NCBI RefSeq assembly: GCF_040499845.1
Contig: NZ_CP159342.1
Coordinates: 5,208,001-5,272,000 of the forward strand
Direction of reading: 5' to 3'
Length of the DNA: 64,000 nucleotides
DNA from: Micromonospora sp. CCTCC AA 2012012
Lineage (GTDB): Bacteria; Actinomycetota; Actinomycetes; Mycobacteriales; Micromonosporaceae
In this document: positions 8,370-17,640 of the stretch, in pieces
How positions within the stretch are numbered: the first letter of the stretch is position 1
Layout: each line of letters opens with the position of its first letter
Translations under genes and position numbers: made by a program
The notes under the pieces: model-generated
Database searches by the model: none
What the model was told of the DNA's origin: nothing
What the model saw: the letters and a program-made list of their open reading frames with translations, nothing else

Positions 8370-10348
8370 CCGAGGACGGTCGCGACGGACGCCATCGCGA
8401 TCAGAGCGAGGATCCCACCGCGTTCCTCCGCAAGGTCGAACGGCCGGCACCGCCCCGCCCTCCGCTCCACCTGCCCTGGCCCGACGGGGACCAGCGAGCC
8501 GAACCGGCCCGTCGTGCCACCCGTCCCCCCGCCGGCCCCGACCGGCCCCCCGCCGGCTCCCGGGCTCCCGGGGGTGGCTCCGGCGACCCGTACCGCTCGG
8601 CGCCCCCGGCCTGGCCCGGTAACGCCCCCAACCGCCCGTCGAACCCGGCCACCGCGCAGCGCCCGACCACCACCGGCCCGGGTGCGCGCCAGCCCGGGGG
8701 CACCGCCCGGCCCGTCGACGCCGACCGGCCCGGCCGACGTCCGACCGCCCCGCCCGGCGACCAGTTCGCCGGCCGCACCCCGGCGGCTCCGCCTGCGGGC
8801 GGCCTCGCACCCGCCACCTCGCCCACCGGCCCGCGTGCCGCTGGCACCCCGCCGACCGGCCCGCGCCCGGCTGGCACCCCGCCGACCGGCCCGCGCCCGG
8901 CTGGCACCCCGCCGACGGGCCCGCGCCCGGCCGGCACCCCGCCCACCGGCCCGCGTGCCGCTCGCGGCGTGCCGGACGGGCCTCCGGCCTCCGGCGGGAC
9001 CCCCGACTTCGCCGCTGCGCCGGACGATCGGCGTACCCCCGCCCGGTCCCCGATCGACGGGCCCACCGCTGTCGTTCCGCCGCTCGACCCGCGCGGTGTC
9101 GCGGCACCGCCGGTCGACCGACGGGCCGGCGGTCCCGGGCCCTCCGCGGGGCCGCCGACCGGCCCCCGGGACGAAGGGCCGGGACGCGCCGCCGCACCGC
9201 ACGGCGCTCCCCGCGAACCCGGTACCGGCCGGAACCCCGACCGGCCCGTCGGACCTGCGGCCGAACGGCCCGCCGCACCGACCGTCCGGCCGGCGACCAT
9301 GGGCGAGGTGCCGACCGCGATCATTCCCGCGGTGGGTGGCCGTCCGGGCCGCGCCGCCGACGCCCCGCGGCCCGGCTCACCCGCCGACAGCCGTCCGCTG
9401 CCGCCCGACGTCGACCAGGGACGGTCCGCGGACCCGGCCGCCACCGCGCTGATCCCGGCGGTCACGGGTCGACGACCGGCCGCCGCCCCGACGATGGACT
9501 CGACCGCCCTGATGGGGGCCGTACCACCGGTGCCGGACACCGGGGAGCCGGCCGACGCGCAGGGCGACAGCCCGGCCGAACCACCCCGCCCACGCCGGGG
9601 CGAACGGGTCGTGCAGCTGCGGCCCGAGCAGACCGGCGAGGGGTACAAGAGCGTCTACTCGGAGCTGACCCGGCCCTCGCTGGCGTCCCGACTGCGGACC
9701 GGCATCCGGGTGGCCGGCGAGGTGCTGATCACCTTCGGCCTGGTCGTGCTGCTCTTCGCCGGCTACGAGATCTGGGGCAAGTCGGTCATCGTCGACGCCC
9801 GCCAGGACGACCTGAACAGCCAGCTCACCCAGGCCTGGGCACCCGACCCCACCGTCGGACCGACGGGACCCACCAAGAAGCCCGGCCCCCCGGTGGAGGG
9901 CAAGCCGATCGCCGGGCTCTACATCCCCAAGTTGGACAAGCACTGGATCGTGGTCGAGGGGGTCACCCCCAAGGACATCCGGTACGCCCCCGGCCACTAC
10001 CCGAAGAGCGCACTCCCCGGCGAGGTCGGCAACTTCGCCGTCGCCGGGCACCGCATCCAGGCCACCTTCTGGCGGCTGGACGAGCTGAACAGCGGCGACA
10101 ACATCGTCGTCGAGGGCAAGACCGAGTGGTACGTCTACAAGGTCTACCAGAGCCACATCGTGAAGCCGTACCAGGTCGAGGCGGTGGCACCGGTGCCGAT
10201 GAAGCCCGGCGTGAAGCCGACCGAGAAGCTGCTCACCCTGACCACCTGCAACCCGAAGTTCGACAACTACCAGCGCCTGATCATCCATGCCCGGCTGGAC
10301 CACGTACAGGCCAAGTCGGCGGGTCCTCCGGCGGAGCTGGAAGGCTGA
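8366..10348 (+). CDS. Class E sortase with very long Pro-rich cytoplasmic linker
   Basis: A 660-residue predicted membrane transpeptidase. The last 150 residues form a class E sortase domain with His562 (AGHRI), Cys628 (LTTCNP) and Arg637 (YQRLI) in the expected order. One transmembrane helix lies at about residues 451-471. The preceding 440 residues are low-complexity, rich in Pro, Ala, Gly and Arg, and include five copies of a ten-residue repeat; since the sortase lies after the helix, this region should be cytoplasmic. Class E sortases anchor proteins carrying LAxTG-type signals in high-GC Gram-positives. It starts with GTG overlapping the DUF881 stop. A linker this long is unusual for sortases. 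Confidence 0.92.
   Translation: MTEDGRDGRHRDQSEDPTAFLRKVERPAPPRPPLHLPWPDGDQRAEPARRATRPPAGPDRPPAGSRAPGGGSGDPYRSAPPAWPGNAPNRPSNPATAQRPTTTGPGARQPGGTARPVDADRPGRRPTAPPGDQFAGRTPAAPPAGGLAPATSPTGPRAAGTPPTGPRPAGTPPTGPRPAGTPPTGPRPAGTPPTGPRAARGVPDGPPASGGTPDFAAAPDDRRTPARSPIDGPTAVVPPLDPRGVAAPPVDRRAGGPGPSAGPPTGPRDEGPGRAAAPHGAPREPGTGRNPDRPVGPAAERPAAPTVRPATMGEVPTAIIPAVGGRPGRAADAPRPGSPADSRPLPPDVDQGRSADPAATALIPAVTGRRPAAAPTMDSTALMGAVPPVPDTGEPADAQGDSPAEPPRPRRGERVVQLRPEQTGEGYKSVYSELTRPSLASRLRTGIRVAGEVLITFGLVVLLFAGYEIWGKSVIVDARQDDLNSQLTQAWAPDPTVGPTGPTKKPGPPVEGKPIAGLYIPKLDKHWIVVEGVTPKDIRYAPGHYPKSALPGEVGNFAVAGHRIQATFWRLDELNSGDNIVVEGKTEWYVYKVYQSHIVKPYQVEAVAPVPMKPGVKPTEKLLTLTTCNPKFDNYQRLIIHARLDHVQAKSAGPPAELEG
8821..8970 (+). 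repeat. In-frame 30-base tandem repeat (five copies)
   Basis: Five near-identical 30-base units begin at 8821, 8851, 8881, 8911 and 8941, encoding variants of [10 protein letters not shown] within the sortase linker. They are coding repeats and likely to vary in copy number between strains. Confidence 0.9.
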
Positions 10349-10349
10349 C

Positions 10350-10631
10350 ATGTACGCGTGGATCTGGCGCAAGCTCCCCTTCGGGCTGCCCGGCAAGCTG
10401 ATCGGCTCGGTGCTGCTCGCCGCCGCGACGGTGGCGCTGCTCTGGCTCGTCGTCTTCCCCTGGGCGGAACCGCTGCTCCCCTTCGACGACGTCCAGGTCA
10501 CCCAGGACTCCGGGGTGCCCGGCGAGAGTGGCGACGGCGGCCTCACGGTGCCCAGCAACGCCCCCACCGACGAGGAACTGCCGTACAGCACCCATTCGAA
10601 CAACGCCCCGCCCCCCACCCCGAACAGGTGA
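10350..10631 (+). CDS. Small single-pass membrane protein of the sortase operon
   Basis: 93 residues: a short basic N-terminus (MYAWIWRKLPF), one transmembrane helix (about residues 16-38) and an acidic, Ser/Pro-rich extracellular tail. It starts one base after the sortase stop and ends four bases before the amidotransferase start, so it is part of the same transcript. Proteins of this size and shape are regular members of the crgA/sortase/pabA block in Micromonosporaceae, but I know of no assigned function. The position suggests a partner of the sortase or divisome; that is inference. Confidence 0.85.
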   Translation: MYAWIWRKLPFGLPGKLIGSVLLAAATVALLWLVVFPWAEPLLPFDDVQVTQDSGVPGESGDGGLTVPSNAPTDEELPYSTHSNNAPPPTPNR

Positions 10632-10635
10632 ACCG

Positions 10636-11286
10636 ATGCGCGTCCTGGTGATCGACAACTACGACTCGTTCGTCTTCAATCTGGTGCAGTACCTGGGCCA
10701 GCTCGGCGTGGACTGCGAGGTGCGCCGCAACGACGAGATCGACGTGGCGGAGGTCGGCCGGGTCGGCGCTGACGGCGTCCTGCTCTCGCCCGGGCCGGGC
10801 AGCCCCGACCGCGCCGGCATCTGTCTCGACGTGATCCGGGAGTACGCCGGGAAGCTGCCCCTGTTCGGGGTCTGCCTCGGTCACCAGGCCATCGGCGAGG
10901 CGTTCGGCGGCACCGTCACCCGGGCGCCCGAGCTGCTGCACGGCAAGACCTCCGAGGTACGCCACCACGGCGTCGGCGTGCTCGCCGGCCTGCCCGACCC
11001 GTTCACCGCCACCCGCTACCACTCGCTCGCCGTACTGCCCGAGACGCTGCCGGCGGAGCTGGAGGTGACCGGCTGGACCGAATCGGGTGTGGTGATGGCG
11101 ATGCGGCACCGGACGCTGCCCATCGAGGGCGTCCAGTTCCACCCGGAGTCCGTGCTGACCGAGGGCGGTCACCTGATGCTGGCGAACTGGCTGGCGGCGT
11201 GTGGCTTCACCGAGGCGCTGGAGCGCGCCCCGGAGCTGGCCGCCGAGGTGGACGCCCGCCGCCGCGCCGCCTTCGCCACCACCTGA
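10636..11286 (+). CDS. pabA: Glutamine amidotransferase subunit of aminodeoxychorismate/anthranilate synthase
   Basis: A 216-residue class I glutamine amidotransferase that releases ammonia from glutamine for chorismate amination. The triad is present: Cys80 (GVCLGHQ), His169 and Glu171 (FHPES). The N-terminus VLVIDNYDSFVFNLVQYLG is diagnostic of the TrpG/PabA family. In actinobacteria the copy beside pknB is generally treated as PabA (folate) or as a shared TrpG/PabA; the sequence alone does not decide. The partner synthase subunit is not in the window. It is the last gene of the sortase operon and converges on pknB. Confidence 0.92.
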   Translation: MRVLVIDNYDSFVFNLVQYLGQLGVDCEVRRNDEIDVAEVGRVGADGVLLSPGPGSPDRAGICLDVIREYAGKLPLFGVCLGHQAIGEAFGGTVTRAPELLHGKTSEVRHHGVGVLAGLPDPFTATRYHSLAVLPETLPAELEVTGWTESGVVMAMRHRTLPIEGVQFHPESVLTEGGHLMLANWLAACGFTEALERAPELAAEVDARRRAAFATT

Positions 11287-11373
11287 CCACGGAAACCCCA
11301 CGTCGGCGACCTCGAGTCGATCAAACGCGGGACGAGCAGGATCGACCGCCGGACGAGTCGAGCGGTCGCCGGG

Positions 11374-13188
11374 TCAGTCGACCGGGAGCCTGGCCGGCGG
11401 GGTGGTCGGGAACGGCAGGCCGCCACCACCGCCGGGGGCGGTCGGCGTGCCGGTGGGAGTCGGGCCGGACGGCGTGACGCTCGGCGAGTCGGACGGCTCC
11501 GGCAAGGGCACGGTCACCTCGATGGTCACCCGCTCACCCTTGGGCAGCTTCGTGCCCGCCTTCGGGGACTGGTCGGCCACCTTGCCGGCCTCGCTCGCCG
11601 GCACCTCGTCGCCGTCGCGGACCTTCACCTTGTAGCCGGCGTTCTCCAACTGCTTGGTCGCCTGTTCCTTGGTGTAACCCCGCACGTCCGGGACCTCGTT
11701 GAGGTTGCCGCGCGAGACCTGCACCTTGACGGTGCTGCCGGGAGGGACGTCGGTTCCCTCGTTGGGGCTGACGTCGACGACCGTGCCCTCCGGCGCAGCA
11801 TTGTCGACCTTGGTGTCGTCGACCTTGAGTCCCAGGGCTTCGAGCTGCGACTCGACGTTCTTGAACTGCGAGTTCACCAGCCCGGGCGGGATGGTGACCG
11901 TACCCGGTCCGGTGCAGACCGAGAGGGTGACGTTCCGGTTCTTCTCCAGCTCGGAGTTCGCCGGCGGGTCCTGGTCGACCACGCTGCCCTTCTGGCAGGT
12001 GGTCGTCTTGACCGGGTCGCCGGGCACCGGGATCAACCCGGCCTTGCGGACCTCCGCCTCCGCTGCGGCCTGGGACAACCCCTTGACCGACGGCACCTGG
12101 ACCTTTGCGTTGCCGCGCTGGTTGAGCATCAGGGCGGCGACCAGGGCGATCACCGCCAGCACGCCCAGTGCGGCGAACGTGGCGATCACCCAGGACGAAC
12201 TCTTCCGCTTGCGCGGGTCGCCGACCCGGGCCGGCATCTGCTGGCGGGTCTGCGGACCCAGCACCTGGGTCTGCTGATAGCCGGCGGCCGGAGCCATCGG
12301 CGCGGTCTCCTCCACCGGCATCACCGGGGTGGCCAGCACGGGGCGACCGGCGGCGGCGCGGAGCAGGTCGGCGCGCATCTCGCCGGCGCTCTGGTAGCGG
12401 TTGAGCGGGTTCTTCGACAGCGCCTTCAGCACGATCGCGTCGACCGCCGGGTTGACGTCCGGGTTGATGTCGCTCGGCGTCGGCGGCGCCTCCCGCACGT
12501 GCTGGTACGCGACGCTGACCGGGCTGTCCCCGACGAACGGCGGGTGCCCGCAGAGCAGCTCGAACAGGACGCAGCCGCCCGCGTACACGTCGGAGCGGGC
12601 GTCGACGGCCTCACCGCGCGCCTGCTCCGGCGAAAGATACTGCGCGGTGCCGATGACGGCGCTGGTCTGGGTCATCGTGGTGGCGCCACTGGCCAGCGCC
12701 CGGGCGATGCCGAAGTCCATCACCTTGACCTGGCCGGTCTGGGTGAGCATCACGTTGCCCGGCTTGATGTCCCGGTGGATGATGCCGTGCCGGTGGCTGA
12801 ACTCCAGCGCCGCGCACATGTCGGCGCAGATCTCCAGCGCCCGGCGCGGCTGGAGCCGCCCCTCGGCGCCCAGCACCTCCTTGAGGGTGCGCCCGTTGAC
12901 GAACTCCATCACGATGAACGGCAGCGTCTCGCCGGTCGGCCCGGTCTCCTCACCGGTGTCGTAGACGGCGACGATGGCCGGGTGGTTGAGCGAGGCGGCG
13001 TTCTGCGCCTCCCGGCGGAACCGCATCTGGAACGTGGCGTCCCGGGCCAGGTCGGCCCGGAGCATCTTGATCGCGACGTCCCGACCGAGCCGGAGATCGC
13101 GGCCGCGGTGCACCTCTGCCATGCCGCCGTAGCCGAGCAGCTCGCCGACCTGGTACCTGCCACCGAGCAGGCGGGCCTGCGCTGTCAT
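11374..13188 (-). CDS. pknB: Serine/threonine protein kinase PknB with PASTA domains
   Basis: A 604-residue membrane receptor kinase that senses peptidoglycan fragments or lipid II and phosphorylates division and wall-synthesis proteins. The kinase domain (about residues 11-275) has the Gly loop GYGGMAEV, Lys41 in VAIKML, HRDIKPGNV, DFG, and an activation loop with adjacent Thr residues (ATTMTQTSAVIGT). A juxtamembrane linker, one transmembrane helix (about 330-350) and three recognisable extracellular PASTA repeats follow, with a Pro/Ser/Thr-rich tail. M. tuberculosis PknB has four PASTA repeats, so this one appears shorter. The ATG overlaps the pknA stop by four bases; it is the last gene of the operon. 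Confidence 0.97.
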   Translation of the reverse strand: MTAQARLLGGRYQVGELLGYGGMAEVHRGRDLRLGRDVAIKMLRADLARDATFQMRFRREAQNAASLNHPAIVAVYDTGEETGPTGETLPFIVMEFVNGRTLKEVLGAEGRLQPRRALEICADMCAALEFSHRHGIIHRDIKPGNVMLTQTGQVKVMDFGIARALASGATTMTQTSAVIGTAQYLSPEQARGEAVDARSDVYAGGCVLFELLCGHPPFVGDSPVSVAYQHVREAPPTPSDINPDVNPAVDAIVLKALSKNPLNRYQSAGEMRADLLRAAAGRPVLATPVMPVEETAPMAPAAGYQQTQVLGPQTRQQMPARVGDPRKRKSSSWVIATFAALGVLAVIALVAALMLNQRGNAKVQVPSVKGLSQAAAEAEVRKAGLIPVPGDPVKTTTCQKGSVVDQDPPANSELEKNRNVTLSVCTGPGTVTIPPGLVNSQFKNVESQLEALGLKVDDTKVDNAAPEGTVVDVSPNEGTDVPPGSTVKVQVSRGNLNEVPDVRGYTKEQATKQLENAGYKVKVRDGDEVPASEAGKVADQSPKAGTKLPKGERVTIEVTVPLPEPSDSPSVTPSGPTPTGTPTAPGGGGGLPFPTTPPARLPVD

Positions 13189-14618
13189 CGCGTCTCTCGT
13201 CCTTCGCTCGTCGTCGTCTCGCCGCCATCCGGCTGGAGCCGTACCATCCGACGGTACGACGCCGGGACCGGATCGTCGCCCCCCTGGGCCCGCAGCGCGC
13301 CGGAGTCGACGTCCCGCGGGGCCGACACGCCGGGTTCACCGGACGCGTTGCCCTTCTTCACGCTGTAGGAAATCACGCCGGAGCAGAGCACGACCAGCAC
13401 GCCCAGCAGGATGGCGACCAGCCACAGCCCTGACCTGGAACGACGGGGAGCCGGCGGAACGGGGGCGGCCACCGGCCGGGCGTACCCGAGGGGGTTGTGC
13501 TGGCGGGGCGGCACGACCGCCGCTCCGCGCGGTGCGATCGGCTGCTGCGGCGCCATCGGCGGCCGGTGCTGCTGCGGCGCGACCGGCGTCACCGCGGTCG
13601 GCCGGGGAGCCACGGCCGGCGGGCGCGCGGCCATGGGCGGGCGGGGCGGCTGGGCGACCGGCGGGCGGGCCGCCGGCGGTGCCACCGGCGGGCGGGCCTG
13701 CGGTCGGGCGGCCGTCGGGACCTGGGCCCGGGCCGTCGGCGCGGCCGGCGAGGCGGGTACGCCCGAGATCGGGCCGGAGTGGCCGGCTCGCGCCTGCTGG
13801 GAGAGCGCGACCTTGGCCTGGCGGGCGACCCCGGCCAGGGCGGCGGCGCTCGGCCAGCGGGCCGCCGGGTCCTTCGCCAGGGCGCGTTCCACGATGGCCC
13901 TGACCTGCGGCGGGATGTCACCGGGAAGCGGCCGGGGGGTGTCCCGGACGTGCTTCATGGCGATTTCCAGCGGGTTGTCGCCCTCGAAGGGACGGCGGCC
14001 GGCGAGGCACTGGTAGGCGACCACGCCGAGGGCGTAGACGTCCGAGGCGGGGGTGGCGACCGCGCCGGTGGCCTGCTCCGGCGAGATGTACGACGCGGTG
14101 CCGAGCACCGAGCCGGCGGCGGTGAGCTGGCCGACCAGGTCGGAGCGGGCGATGCCGAAGTCGGTGAGCACCAGCGTGCCGTTCGGCCGGACCAGCAGGT
14201 TGCCCGGCTTCACGTCGCGGTGCACGATGCCCTTCTCGTGGGCGGCGTGCAGCGCGTCGGCGGCCTGCGCGAGCAGGGCCATCGTGCGGGCCGGGGTGAG
14301 CCGGCCGACCCGGCTCAGGGTCGACGACAGGGCGTCGCCCTCGACGTACTCCATGACCAGGAAGGCGATGTGCTGGTCGCTGCCGAAGTCGTAGACGTCG
14401 ACCACGCCGGGGTGGTTGATGGTGGCCATGGTCCGTGCCTCGCCGCGGAACCGCTCGGCGAAGCCCGGCTCGTCGAGCAGCGCCGGGAGCAGGCTCTTCA
14501 CCGCGACCGTACGGCCCAGCACCTGGTCGGTGCCGCGCCAGACGTCGCCCATGCCACCGCTGGCGATCCGCTCGTCGAGGCGGTAGCGGTTTCCGAGCTG
14601 CACCCCGGGGCTGAGCAT
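13185..14618 (-). CDS. pknA: Serine/threonine protein kinase PknA
   Basis: A 477-residue kinase of the growth and cell-shape operon. The kinase domain (about residues 12-270) has Lys41 (VAVKSLL), HRDVKPGNLL and DFGIARSD. A long Pro/Ala/Arg-rich juxtamembrane stretch (about 285-400) is followed by one transmembrane helix (about 410-430) and a short external tail with no PASTA repeats, the classical PknA layout. ATG at 14618 follows the pbpA stop by one base. The frame extends upstream to 14693, but that part lies within pbpA. PknA homologues phosphorylate FtsZ, Wag31 and MurD in mycobacteria. Confidence 0.96.
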   Translation of the reverse strand: MLSPGVQLGNRYRLDERIASGGMGDVWRGTDQVLGRTVAVKSLLPALLDEPGFAERFRGEARTMATINHPGVVDVYDFGSDQHIAFLVMEYVEGDALSSTLSRVGRLTPARTMALLAQAADALHAAHEKGIVHRDVKPGNLLVRPNGTLVLTDFGIARSDLVGQLTAAGSVLGTASYISPEQATGAVATPASDVYALGVVAYQCLAGRRPFEGDNPLEIAMKHVRDTPRPLPGDIPPQVRAIVERALAKDPAARWPSAAALAGVARQAKVALSQQARAGHSGPISGVPASPAAPTARAQVPTAARPQARPPVAPPAARPPVAQPPRPPMAARPPAVAPRPTAVTPVAPQQHRPPMAPQQPIAPRGAAVVPPRQHNPLGYARPVAAPVPPAPRRSRSGLWLVAILLGVLVVLCSGVISYSVKKGNASGEPGVSAPRDVDSGALRAQGGDDPVPASYRRMVRLQPDGGETTTSEGRETR

Positions 14619-14619
14619 G

Positions 14620-16125
14620 TCAGCGGCCTCCGGAGTCCGCGATGGCCGCCTGCATGATCCGGCCGGCGATCCGGGCGGCCTCGGCGCTGCCACCGCTGCC
14701 GGCCTGCTCCAGTTCGACGCAGACCGCGGAGACCGCGTTGCCGTTCTTGTCGATGGCGAAGCCGATGAACCAGCCGTGGTCGGGGGTGCCCGGGCCGGAC
14801 TGGGCGGTGCCGGTCTTGCCGCCGACGGTGTAGCCGTCGATCGCCGCCTTCCGCCCGGTGCCGTTCTCGACCACGCTGACCATCATGTCCCGCAGGTCGT
14901 TCGCGACCGGGTCGCTGATCGGCTGGCGCAGCTCCCGGTCCTTGGCGGTGTAGTAGCTGGTGGTGCGGTCCGGGGCGAGGAGCTGCTTGACCAGGTAGGG
15001 CCGCATCTGCTTGCCGTGGTTGGCGACCGACCCGGCGATCAGCGCGCCCTCCAGCGGGGTCATCCGGACGTCCCGCTGGCCGATCGAGGACTGAGCCAGG
15101 GCGGCCGGGTCGGTGGCACCGCCGGGGGCCGCCATGTCGCCGGTCCGGCTGGCCGCCACGCCGAAGCCGCCCTCGCCGAGCTGCCCGACGGTGAGGTCCT
15201 CCTGCTCGAAGCCGAACTGGCGGGCCTTTTCCTTGATCTTGTCGGCGCCCAGCTTGACGCCGAGCTGGGCGAAGCCGGTGTTGCAGGACTCGGTGACCGC
15301 CTCGATCAGGCTGACCTGCGGTTCCGGGCAGATGGAGGGCGCGGCGTTGCGGATCGGCTGGCCGGAGGTCGGCGGGGTGTAGCTGGAACCCGCCGGGATC
15401 TGCGTGGTCTTGGTGATCCCGCTCTCCAGCGCGGCAGCGGCGACCACGATCTTGAAGGTCGAGCCGGGCGGAAGGGTCTCCGACAGGGCGCGGTTCTTCA
15501 GCGGCCCGGCCGGGTCCTTGTCGAGCTTGTTGTACGCCGTCTCGGCCACCGTGGTGTCGTGGCTGGCCAGCGGGTTCGGGTCGAAGCTCGGCATCGAGAC
15601 CAGCGCCTGAACCGCCCCGGTACGCGGGTCGATCGCGATCGCCGCGCCCTTGGTGGCCCCGACCTGGTTGTCGGTGAGCTGCTTGTACGCCGTCTCCTGG
15701 GCCCGCTTGGAGAGGGTGAGCAGCACGTTGCCGCCGCCGGTCTCGTCCCCGGTGAACATGTCCTTCACCCGGTTGGCGATCAGCTGGTCGCTGGTGCCGG
15801 CGAGGAAGTCGTTCTCGATCTTCTCGATGCCGGTGTCGGCGAGGTTGACCGGCTTGTAGCCCAGCACGTGGGCGTACTTCTCGCCGCCCGGGTAGGTGCG
15901 CTGGAACCGCAGCTTGCCGCCGGTCTCCTTGCTGGTGGCCAGTGCCGTGCCGCCGGCCTCGATGTTGCCGCGCTTGCGCTCGTACTCGGCCACCTGGACC
16001 CGGCCGTTGTAGTCGCTGTTGCGGTATTCGTCGGCCTTGTAGGCCTGGATCCAGTTCAGGTTCGCGAAGAGCAGACCGAACAGGATCATGACGACGACGC
16101 CCACGCGGCGCAGGGGTGCGTTCAC
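14620..16125 (-). CDS. pbpA: Penicillin-binding protein PbpA (transpeptidase)
   Basis: A 501-residue class B penicillin-binding protein that cross-links peptidoglycan. It has a short cytoplasmic tail, one transmembrane anchor (about residues 8-28), a dimerisation region, and a transpeptidase domain with the active Ser in STFK, the SxN motif SCN, and KTGTAQSG. GTG at 16125 overlaps the rodA stop by four bases, so elongase glycosyltransferase and transpeptidase are co-translated. The longer frame to 16770 is antisense-type extension inside rodA and is rejected. In mycobacteria PbpA is needed for septation and is controlled by PknB. Confidence 0.96.
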   Translation of the reverse strand: MNAPLRRVGVVVMILFGLLFANLNWIQAYKADEYRNSDYNGRVQVAEYERKRGNIEAGGTALATSKETGGKLRFQRTYPGGEKYAHVLGYKPVNLADTGIEKIENDFLAGTSDQLIANRVKDMFTGDETGGGNVLLTLSKRAQETAYKQLTDNQVGATKGAAIAIDPRTGAVQALVSMPSFDPNPLASHDTTVAETAYNKLDKDPAGPLKNRALSETLPPGSTFKIVVAAAALESGITKTTQIPAGSSYTPPTSGQPIRNAAPSICPEPQVSLIEAVTESCNTGFAQLGVKLGADKIKEKARQFGFEQEDLTVGQLGEGGFGVAASRTGDMAAPGGATDPAALAQSSIGQRDVRMTPLEGALIAGSVANHGKQMRPYLVKQLLAPDRTTSYYTAKDRELRQPISDPVANDLRDMMVSVVENGTGRKAAIDGYTVGGKTGTAQSGPGTPDHGWFIGFAIDKNGNAVSAVCVELEQAGSGGSAEAARIAGRIMQAAIADSGGR

Positions 16126-17612
16126 GGCCGGATCACCTCCGTGGGGGCACCGTGCAGCTGCTCGGGCGGGGCACCGGCCGGGCGGGCCGCCGGGCCACCG
16201 CCGCCGGTGACCGGCCGACGGGCACCGTCGGAGACCCGCAGCAGGATCGCGATGAGCAGCCAGTTCGCCATCAGCGACGAACCACCGGCCGAGAGGAACG
16301 GGGTGGTCTGGCCGGTCAGCGGAATGAGCTTGCTGATCCCGCCGACGATCACGAAGACCTGGAGGGCCAGGGTGAAGGCCAGGCCGCCGGCGAGGAGCTT
16401 GCCGAACGAGTCGCGGACCGCCAGCGCCGCCCGCAGGCCCCGCTCGACGATCAGCAGATAGACCACGAGTAGCGCGGAGAGACCGAAGAGCCCGATCTCC
16501 TCGCCGATGCCGGCGAAGATGAAGTCGGTCTGCACCTCGGGCAGCAGGGTCGGCTGGCCGCCGCCCGGGCCGGCCCCGAAGAGGCCGCCGGTGCCGAGCG
16601 TGAGCAGGCCCTGGACGAGCTGGTAGCCGCGGTCGTACGGCTCGGCGAACGGGTCCAGCCAGATCTGCGCGCGGTCGTAGAAGTTGAGGAACGGACCGCC
16701 GACCGTGCTGCCGAGGACGTACGCCAGGTAGGCGCCGCCGAAGAAGAGCGTCAGGCCGATGAGCAACCAACTGACCCGTTCGGTGGCGATGTAGAGGGTC
16801 ACCACGAACATGCCGAAGTAGAGCAGCGAGGTGCCCAGGTCCTTCTCGAAGACCAGGACCAGGAGGCTGATCATCCAGACCACCAGGACCGGGCCGAGGT
16901 CCCGTCCGCGCGGGAAGTCGATGCCGAGCACCCGCCGGCTCGCCAGCGAGAGCACCTCACGCTTGCGGACCAGGTAGTACGCGAAGAAGGCCAGCAGGGC
17001 CAGCTTGGCGAACTCACCCGGCTGGATCGAGAAGCCGCCGATCCGGATCCACAGCTTGGCGTTGTTGATCTCGGAGAAGCGGGCCGGCAGCACCGCCGGG
17101 ATCATCACCAGCACGATGCCGGCCAACCCCAGGGTGTACGCGTACCGGGAGAGCGACCGGTGGTCCCGCATCAGGGCGAGCAGCCCGGCGGCGAGGATCA
17201 CCGCACCGAGCGTCCAGGCCAGCTGTCGGCCTCCCGTACCGGCGAAGATCGCCAGCGTCTCCCGGTCGGCGGGGGCGGCCTTGGCCAGGTCGTACCGGCG
17301 CAGGAAGCCCACCCCGATGCCGTTGAGCAGGGCCACCGCCGGCAGCAGTGCCGGGTCGGCGAACGGCGCCAGCCAGCGGATCACCAGGTGCAGGCCGAGG
17401 AAGACCAGCCCCAGCGCGGCGGCCGGCATCCAGAAGTCCGGGGTGACCGTGTCCAGCACGTTCGCCTCGACCGTCGCCGCGTACGCCGCCACCAGCACCA
17501 TGGCCAGCAGCAGCAGCGACAGCTCGGCGTTGCGCCGGGACCGGGCCAGGCGTACGCCGGGCTGCTCGCCCGTCGAGGCGGGCGAGGCTGCGGGTACGGC
17601 CGCTGCGGTCAC
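16122..17612 (-). CDS. rodA: RodA/FtsW/SpoVE family glycosyltransferase
   Basis: A 496-residue SEDS protein that polymerises lipid II into glycan strands, with PbpA as cognate transpeptidase. Ten or more hydrophobic segments are visible, and the family signature is present in FEKDLGTSLLYFGMFV, TLGTGGLFGAG and IFAGIGEEIGLFG. GTG at 17612 is preceded by GAGGA at seven to eight bases; the longer frame to 17756 would overlap pstP and is rejected. It lies 28 bases after pstP and overlaps pbpA by four bases. Confidence 0.96.
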   Translation of the reverse strand: MTAAAVPAASPASTGEQPGVRLARSRRNAELSLLLLAMVLVAAYAATVEANVLDTVTPDFWMPAAALGLVFLGLHLVIRWLAPFADPALLPAVALLNGIGVGFLRRYDLAKAAPADRETLAIFAGTGGRQLAWTLGAVILAAGLLALMRDHRSLSRYAYTLGLAGIVLVMIPAVLPARFSEINNAKLWIRIGGFSIQPGEFAKLALLAFFAYYLVRKREVLSLASRRVLGIDFPRGRDLGPVLVVWMISLLVLVFEKDLGTSLLYFGMFVVTLYIATERVSWLLIGLTLFFGGAYLAYVLGSTVGGPFLNFYDRAQIWLDPFAEPYDRGYQLVQGLLTLGTGGLFGAGPGGGQPTLLPEVQTDFIFAGIGEEIGLFGLSALLVVYLLIVERGLRAALAVRDSFGKLLAGGLAFTLALQVFVIVGGISKLIPLTGQTTPFLSAGGSSLMANWLLIAILLRVSDGARRPVTGGGGPAARPAGAPPEQLHGAPTEVIRP

Positions 17613-17640
17613 GAAGAGGTCCTCGGTGTCGAGCCGACGT

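Noticed and set aside
8821..8970. CRISPR-like regular repeats
   Set aside because: The 30-base units are contiguous, in frame within the sortase gene and have no spacers.
11343..11368. Inverted repeat CGACCGC/GCGGTCG between the convergent pabA and pknB genes
   Set aside because: Seven-base arms with a twelve-base loop are too weak to call a terminator.
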